A stretch of 64,000 bases of DNA from Sphingopyxis sp. 113P3 (GTDB taxonomy: Bacteria > Pseudomonadota > Alphaproteobacteria > Sphingomonadales > Sphingomonadaceae): the NCBI RefSeq assembly GCF_001278035.1, contig NZ_CP009452.1:1273501-1337500 (forward strand), read 5' to 3'. The translations under genes and the position numbers were made by a program. The notes below the pieces were generated by a model that was not told the DNA's origin, made no database searches, and saw only the letters and a program-made list of their open reading frames with translations. This document shows, one piece after another, positions 59,536 through 64,000 of this stretch; the stretch's first letter is position 1, and each line of letters opens with the position of its first letter.

Positions 59536-60450
59536 TCAGAAATCCCAGAAGGCGGCTACCCAGCGGAAAGCGTCGCCATCGACGGCAACGCGGCCGACAG
59601 ACGGGAAGGGAAGGTGCGTGGCGACAAGATATTCGCCGCTTGCCGCAGCCTCCTCCAAGAGACGAACCCGTACACGGACCGATTCCTCGGGGTCGTGCTC
59701 AAAGCCGTTGTGCCAGTCAGGGTGGTCGAACCCGACAGGGAACAGGGCATCTCCGGCAAAAGTCAGGCGCTCGCCTTCCGACGCGACGTGGACGACGCAG
59801 TGCCCCGGCGTGTGTCCGCCCGTCAGCTTTGCCACGACGCCCGGCGCCACTTCACATTCATCGTCGAAGGCCAGGATATTGTCGGCGTAGGCATCGATGA
59901 ACTGCGTCGCGGTCCTGCGGAGGACCTCGGGGACAGGGTTCGGCATCGCGGTCTGTTCGAAATCCGGAGTCTGCCAGAAGGCGATTTCGGTGGCCGTGAC
60001 ATGGATGCGCACGTTCGGATTCAGACGGCGTTTCACGTCCTCGACGAGGAGACCGCCGACATGGTCCATGTGCATATGGGTGATGATGATGTCGGTGACC
60101 GACGCGAGGTCGATACCCGCCGCCTTCAGCCGCTTGGGGAACTGGCCTGCGCGCGGGAAGCCGGGGAACTGGCCTCCCAGACCCGCATCGACCAGAATGA
60201 CCTTGTCGCCGCTACGCAGCACGAGGACGTTCAATGCCCAGTCGAACATGTCAGGGCCAACGAACATGTCCTTGAACCATTGAGCGCGAACGTCCGGGTC
60301 CACATTGGTGGCCATCGTTTCGGTCGGCAATGGCAGCACGCCGTCGCTGACAACAAGCACGTCAATCTCGCCGACCCGCAGCGCATAACGCGACGGGACA
60401 AGTTCCTCGAAGCCCTCTTTCTCAGGCTTTGCAATAGTGTCCGGTTTCAT
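59536..60450 (-). CDS. MBL-fold metallo-hydrolase
   Basis: A 304-residue metallo-beta-lactamase-fold hydrolase of the AttM/quorum-quenching-like group. The metal site THMHMDHVGG gives H125, H127, D129 and H130; HTPGHCVVH and FAGDALFPV supply further ligands and ATHLPFPSVG the last His. No signal peptide. ATG 60450 is eight bases after GGAGG; an upstream in-frame TTG is less likely. It could be a lactonase or another ester hydrolase. The 150 bases to the LysR gene show no gene. Confidence 0.92.
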   Translation of the reverse strand: MKPDTIAKPEKEGFEELVPSRYALRVGEIDVLVVSDGVLPLPTETMATNVDPDVRAQWFKDMFVGPDMFDWALNVLVLRSGDKVILVDAGLGGQFPGFPRAGQFPKRLKAAGIDLASVTDIIITHMHMDHVGGLLVEDVKRRLNPNVRIHVTATEIAFWQTPDFEQTAMPNPVPEVLRRTATQFIDAYADNILAFDDECEVAPGVVAKLTGGHTPGHCVVHVASEGERLTFAGDALFPVGFDHPDWHNGFEHDPEESVRVRVRLLEEAAASGEYLVATHLPFPSVGRVAVDGDAFRWVAAFWDF

Positions 60451-60682
60451 ATCTGGATCCTCCAAAGAGCCGTTTCAGTCACGACACCCCGGAAGCTATG
60501 GAACTGGCCGCTTTCGGTCGATTGGATGGAGGGACCAGGCCGAATATACTATAGGATAGGTCTCATTGCCGAGATCGCGAGGGTGCCTTCGCGAGGGGAA
60601 TATGCCGGCCCCCTCGCGCATGGGCTCATCCGGTACAAGCTCCGCCTATCGTCCTGCCAAGCGCAACGCGGCTGGGCAGGGA

Positions 60683-60950
60683 AAGGCTGACGGCAGTCTT
60701 GACCACGAACGCGACATCGAACCGCATTTCCCGGTGTCGGCAGACCTCCCGATCCGATGGGACCCTCGAGCGCTCAGCCTTCGTGTTTGACCACGAGCGT
60801 GACCAATATAGCTGTCCAGGTGGCCTCAGACGCATTCTCCGGCTCGACCGGTTGCAATTACGTGGCCCCGACGGCGCCCGCGGCGAGTTCCACTTCTCAG
60901 CAGCAGCCCAAAACCTCCGCAAAATGGCTAAGATCATCCCATGCCGCTGT
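60683..60950 (+). pseudogene. IS1182-family transposase remnant
   Basis: The plus strand retains scattered but recognisable pieces of an IS1182 transposase: an EPHFPV-like segment in one frame, then RSDGTLERSAFVFDHERDQY followed by SCPGG in another, and LRGPDGARGEFHFSAAAQNL, KMAKIIP at the end. The zinc-like linker region between SCPGG and LRGPDG is deleted and frames are shifted. The interval 60451-61121 otherwise contains no gene. It marks an older insertion upstream of the RES module. Confidence 0.65.
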
Positions 60951-61121
60951 CAGCGCCTAAAGAAGTGTGCCGACGCTCGCCGGCGCCGCCCGCTTCTATC
61001 AAATGCGTACTTTTTCAGCAGCATCGGTCGAGAGCTGTCGGTTGAGTCGGGGGCGGTTCGAACGTCAGCTCTTCTCGGGTCTTCTCCTGAGGCGTCCGTC
61101 GGCGCCCGGCCATGATCGCTC

Positions 61122-61159
61122 TTGCATTACACATATTCTGACGCCATATAGCGTCAGAA
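61122..61159 (+). promoter_or_regulatory. Promoter and palindromic operator of the MbcA-RES pair
   Basis: A -35 TTGCAT (61122-61127) and -10 CATATA (61145-61150) are 17 bases apart. The -10 is the exact centre of a perfect palindrome with 9-base arms, TTCTGACGC (61136-61144) and GCGTCAGAA (61151-61159). A repressor bound here would cover the promoter. The antitoxin ATG is 23 bases downstream. Confidence 0.7.
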
Positions 61160-61181
61160 GTTGAGGCGAAAGGAAAGTCAG

Positions 61182-61532
61182 ATGGGCTTGGCACAATATG
61201 CGGATGGCGGGCTCTTCGCTCCCAGCAAGATCGCCAAAGCATTGCGCACGACCAGCGAAGAAGTCGCCCGTTCAGCTGGCCTTGGCCGCGACGCTGTTCA
61301 ACGCAAAGATCGAGTGCGCTCGGACAAAACCCAGCGCCGACTGCGTGAACTCGTCGAGATACTCAACAAAGTCCGCGGCCGTTTTGGCTCGGAGCTGATG
61401 GCTTACGCCTGGTATCGATCTGAGCCCCTGCCGGGATTCTCAGGCCAGACACCCATGCAACTCGTCCGAGAAGGGCGGGCGGACGAAGTGCTTGAGTACA
61501 TCGACGCTGTCGATGCCGGCGTTTACGCCTGA
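61182..61532 (+). CDS. MbcA/ParS/Xre-type antitoxin
   Basis: A 116-residue antitoxin with an N-terminal Xre-like helical region (SKIAKALRTTSEEVARSAGL) and the C-terminal DUF2384/toxin-binding domain (AYAWYRSEPLPGFSGQTP, MQLVREGRADEVLEYID). AAAGGAAAG lies just before ATG 61182. It is encoded 14 bases before the RES toxin and should neutralise it and repress the promoter at 61122-61159. Confidence 0.92.
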   Translation: MGLAQYADGGLFAPSKIAKALRTTSEEVARSAGLGRDAVQRKDRVRSDKTQRRLRELVEILNKVRGRFGSELMAYAWYRSEPLPGFSGQTPMQLVREGRADEVLEYIDAVDAGVYA

Positions 61533-61546
61533 TCCTGATCTCCTCC

Positions 61547-62047
61547 GTGCACTATCAAGGCAAGCTTTTTCGGGCCTTAAACCCGGTCTATGCGCGCGAT
61601 CCTCTATCGGGCCGGGGCGCAGAACGCTATGGCGGCCGCTTCAACGCCAAAGGCCTTCCAGCCCTTTACACTGCAACTTCGGCGATAACTGCCCTACGCG
61701 AAGCGAACCAGATCGGCGACTTGCAACCAACCACGCTCGTTTCCTATTTGGCTGACGTCGAAAATGTCTTCGACGGACGAGATGAAGTCGCGCTCGGCGC
61801 CTACGCAATGACGCCTGCGGGTCTTGCGGATCCAAGCTGGCGCGACCAAGAAAAGAAACTCGGCAAGGCACCTACCCAGGCTTTCGCAGAAACTCTCATT
61901 GCCGAAGGTCACCACGGTTTGCTCGTGCCCAGCTTCGTGCGCGGAGCGAGAGCCGATGACCTGAATCTCGTACTCTGGAAATGGGGTCCGGACCTTCCAG
62001 CCCAGCTTATTCTCATCGACGACGACGATCGACTAAGTCGAATTTAG
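61547..62047 (+). CDS. RES-domain toxin (NAD+ phosphorylase type)
   Basis: A 166-residue RES protein from GTG 61547. The RES signature is GRGAERYGGRFNAKGLPALY and ATSAITALREA, with conserved Arg and Glu near the NAD pocket, and GLLVPSFVRGA with the Ser. RES toxins such as MbcT and ParT degrade or use NAD+ (or ADP-ribosylate targets). The gene is complete; the AraC remnant begins just after it. Confidence 0.92.
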   Translation: MHYQGKLFRALNPVYARDPLSGRGAERYGGRFNAKGLPALYTATSAITALREANQIGDLQPTTLVSYLADVENVFDGRDEVALGAYAMTPAGLADPSWRDQEKKLGKAPTQAFAETLIAEGHHGLLVPSFVRGARADDLNLVLWKWGPDLPAQLILIDDDDRLSRI

Positions 62048-62071
62048 CTTCAGGCTGCCTTCGACTCTTCG

Positions 62072-62232
62072 AAACCCCGATCGGCTATCTCACGCGCTGG
62101 CGGATGATGCTGGCGGGCGAGCAGTTGATCCATGGTTCCGAGCATGCGTTAAATACCGCCTTCTGGCGAACCATGGGATGTTCGCCGCGGCGCTATGCCC
62201 GCGAGGCGGTAGCGGTGACAGGAGCCTCTTGA
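62072..62232 (+). pseudogene. AraC-family regulator C-terminal remnant
   Basis: The frame reads TPIGYLTRWRMMLAGEQL, then, after an internal loss, HALNTAFWRTMGCSPRRYAREA and a stop at 62232. These are the second helix-turn-helix and the end of an AraC regulator; the N-terminal domain and first HTH are absent. No start codon is available. The IS3-family element begins 74 bases downstream. Confidence 0.75.
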
Positions 62233-62374
62233 TCCGCGCCGCCCAGCGCCGGTTTCTTCCTGCGCTGCAAACTTGCCGCTTGTTGTGCCTGCTCCCCGTC
62301 AGCACCAATGGCACAGATTTGAGGTTGTGATTTAAGGAGGATTTGGGCTTCGTCGTAGTGACGAAGGAACGAAG

Positions 62375-62761
62375 ATGAAGCCCAAATCCTCCAATGCAAA
62401 ATCGCCGACCAAGGCCCCTGCGGAGCGGGTGGTGAAGGACATCCGGCGTGCAACCCGCCGGCACTTCTCGGCCGAAGACAAGATCCGCATCGTGCTGGAT
62501 GGCCTGCGCGGCGAGGACAGCATCGCCGAGCTGTGCCGCAAGGAAGGCATTGCCCAGAGCCTGTATTACACCTGGTCGAAGGAGTTCATGGAAGCCGGCA
62601 AGCGCCGCCTGGCCGGCGACACCGCCCGTGCCGCGACCACTGGCGAGGTGCAGGATCTGCGCCGCGAAGCCCGCGCCCTGAAGGAATGCGTTGCCGACCT
62701 GACCCTGGAGAACCGCCTGCTCAAAAAAAGCATGATCGCGGATGGGGGCGACGACGAATGA
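62375..62761 (+). CDS. IS3-family transposase OrfA
   Basis: A 128-residue DNA-binding protein with the IS3 OrfA/IS407-like HTH (RRHFSAEDKIRIVLDGLR, IAELCRKEGIAQSLYYTW) and a C-terminal leucine-zipper-like helix (LKECVADLTLENRLLKKS). The run AAAAAAA at 62723-62729, followed by G, is the usual -1 slippery site for making the OrfAB fusion. Its stop overlaps the OrfB ATG. Confidence 0.92.
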   Translation: MKPKSSNAKSPTKAPAERVVKDIRRATRRHFSAEDKIRIVLDGLRGEDSIAELCRKEGIAQSLYYTWSKEFMEAGKRRLAGDTARAATTGEVQDLRREARALKECVADLTLENRLLKKSMIADGGDDE

Positions 62762-63738
62762 GGTATCCCGCCTCGGAGAAGCTCGAGATCATCCGGATCG
62801 TCGAGCAGTCGCACCTGCCCGCCAAACGCACGCTGGACCAGCTCGGCATCGCCCGTCGGACCTTCTACCGCTGGTATGACCGGTTCCTCGAAGGCGGCCC
62901 GGAGGCCTTGGAGGATCGGCCGTCGGCGCCGACCCGGGTGTGGAACCGCATCGGCGATGATATCCAGGACCAGATCGTCGAGATGGCCCTGGACTACAGC
63001 GAACTGTCACCGCGCGAGCTGGCGGTGCGGTTCACCGACGAGAAGCGCTACTTCGTGTCGGAAGCCACGGTTTACCGCCTGTTGAAGGCCCATGATCTGA
63101 TCACCAGCCCGGCCTATGTCGTGATCAAGGCCGCCGATCAGTTCCACACCAAGACCACCCGGCCGAACGAGATGTGGCAAACCGACTTCACCTACTTCAA
63201 GATCATCGGGTGGGGCTGGATGTACCTGTCGACCGTGCTCGACGACTTCTCGCGCTACATCATCGCCTGGAAACTGTGCACCAACATGCGGGCCGAGGAC
63301 GTCACCGACACGCTGGACATGGCGCTGGCTGCCTCGGGCTGCGACAGCGCCACCGTGCTGCACAAACCCAGGCTGCTCAGCGATAACGGTCCCAGCTACA
63401 TCGCTGGCGAACTGGCTGAATACATCGAAGCTCAGCAGATGAGTCATGTGCGCGGTGCACCGTGCCACCCTCAGACCCAGGGCAAGATCGAGCGCTGGCA
63501 CCAGACTCTGAAGAACCGCATCCTGCTGGAGAACTACTTCCTGCCCGGCGACCTCGAGGCCCAGATCGAAGCCTTCGTCGAGCACTACAACAATCAACGT
63601 TACCACGAGAGCCTGAACAACGTGACGCCCGCCGACGCCTACTTCGGCAGGGCACCAGCCATCATCAAACAGCGTGAAAGGATCAAACGACAGACCATCG
63701 AATATCGGCGCTTGCAACACCGCAAGCTCGCCGCTTAA
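62758..63738 (+). CDS. IS3-family transposase OrfB
   Basis: A 326-residue integrase-fold protein. It begins with its own HTH (LDQLGIARRTFYRWYDRF) and a DUF-like region; the rve catalytic core has Asp in MWQTDFTYFKI, Asp in LLSDNGPSY and Glu in QGKIERWHQTLK. The C-terminal segment NNQRYHESLNNVTPADAYF is typical. It appears intact, so the element may be active. Confidence 0.95.
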   Translation: MRYPASEKLEIIRIVEQSHLPAKRTLDQLGIARRTFYRWYDRFLEGGPEALEDRPSAPTRVWNRIGDDIQDQIVEMALDYSELSPRELAVRFTDEKRYFVSEATVYRLLKAHDLITSPAYVVIKAADQFHTKTTRPNEMWQTDFTYFKIIGWGWMYLSTVLDDFSRYIIAWKLCTNMRAEDVTDTLDMALAASGCDSATVLHKPRLLSDNGPSYIAGELAEYIEAQQMSHVRGAPCHPQTQGKIERWHQTLKNRILLENYFLPGDLEAQIEAFVEHYNNQRYHESLNNVTPADAYFGRAPAIIKQRERIKRQTIEYRRLQHRKLAA

Positions 63739-63793
63739 AATCCAGCCCCTGACGAGGCCCGCACTCCGCTAATTTACGCCGCGAGTTGTGCCA

Positions 63794-64000
63794 AATGTTC
63801 TGACGACGGACAGACAACGCTGACCATCACGCTGACAGACAGCGGCCTTGCTGCCACCAATGAGGACGCGGCTGTCAACGAAGCGGCGCTGCCGTTCGGG
63901 AGCAATCCTGGCAGCACCGCCGAAACCGTGTCGGGCTCGGTTGCGGATAATGTGACCGGCGGTGTCGGCGCGCTCACCTTCTCGCTGCTGGACAGCCCTA
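63794..64000 (+). pseudogene. Interior of a type-I-secreted repeat adhesin, 5' end lost to the IS3 copy
   Basis: The plus frame from the IS end reads SDDGQTTLTITLTDSGL, EDAAVNEAALPFGSNPGS and SVADNVTGGVGALTFSLLD and stays open to the window end. This is the T1SS-143/VCBS-like repeat pattern (acidic, Thr/Gly-rich beta strands, Ca-binding type) of large biofilm adhesins. There is no start codon: the sequence upstream belongs to the IS3 copy. The rest of the gene lies outside the window. It may be a truncated paralogue or the 3' part of a rearranged gene. Confidence 0.6.

Larger units (their letters stand above)
62307..63793 (+). mobile_element. Complete IS3-family element
   Basis: Both ends start TGGCACA (62307-62313, and inverted at 63787-63793), with further imperfect match inward; length 1487 bases. 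It has two overlapping ORFs with a slippery A7 run. I see no target duplication: the left flank ends ACCAA and the right begins AATGT. The left flank is an AraC remnant and the right flank a repeat-adhesin gene cut at its 5' side, so this copy probably sits at a recombination joint. Confidence 0.85.

Noticed and set aside
59386..60690. 434-codon plus-strand frame opposite the MBL-fold gene
   Set aside because: Antisense to a clear metallo-hydrolase with HxHxDH motif; composition is that of a shadow frame.

Overview
The window is GC-rich DNA (arms clearly above 60% GC by eye) with the gene order and protein families of an alphaproteobacterium of the order Sphingomonadales (Sphingopyxis/Sphingobium-like). 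The best evidence is the exosortase A (XrtA) polysaccharide locus, the infA-maf-RNase G-like-yacG-tRNA-Phe(GAA) run, the TonB-receptor/phytase operon and the typical sphingomonad insertion sequences. I infer the taxon from family-level recognition only.

Region 1 (1-18242) is the XrtA/PEP-CTERM-type exopolysaccharide locus: acyl-CoA ligase, PLP decarboxylase, export lipoprotein, Wzz-like chain-length protein, tyrosine autokinase, outer-membrane beta-barrel protein, AAA ATPase, polysaccharide deacetylase, FemAB-like acyltransferase, glycosyltransferase, exosortase A fused to an EpsI-like domain, and an asparagine-synthase-type amidotransferase. Many genes overlap by 1-4 bases, so the block is one or two operons. 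A second FemAB/BioF2-like protein and a JmjC-like cupin protein follow as a coupled pair. No PEP-CTERM sorting substrate is visible in the window. Region 2 (18429-20569) is housekeeping: infA, maf, an RNase E/G-family protein, yacG and tRNA-Phe.

Region 3 (20570-35087) starts directly after the tRNA and is a heavily rearranged island. It holds a truncated ISL3 element, a PepSY fragment, a PhoX-like phosphatase, a beta-propeller phytase and a TonB-dependent receptor split by nested insertions (IS5 first, then IS701). It also holds two HigBA-type toxin-antitoxin pairs, an integrase tail cut by a truncated ISAs1 element, a second identical IS701 next to another IS5, and a chimeric ORF joining an autotransporter-like N-terminus to a tyrosine-recombinase C-terminus. 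Removing the two nested IS copies and one TA duplication restores a 944-residue receptor in frame.

Region 4 (35376-60450) is ordinary accessory chromosome: two alpha/beta-type hydrolases, a catalase, a LOG protein, a divergent AraC/SDR pair, and a TetR-controlled tripartite efflux operon (HlyD-MFS-NodT-TetR) whose promoter carries two clear operators. It continues with an epoxide-hydrolase-like protein, an NDH-2-like oxidoreductase, a translationally coupled signalling operon (Rrf2 - FixJ-type regulator - lone receiver - two PAS histidine kinases), a small porin-like protein, a SnoaL-like protein, an SDR with a divergent LysR, and an MBL-fold hydrolase.

Region 5 (60683-64000) is again mobile: an IS1182-type remnant, an MbcA/ParS-RES toxin-antitoxin pair with a palindromic operator, an AraC remnant, an intact IS3-family element, and the interior of a large type-I-secreted repeat adhesin that runs off the window. 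Most findings of interest are recombination junctions in regions 3 and 5 that can be read base by base, plus the regulatory sites that could be located exactly.
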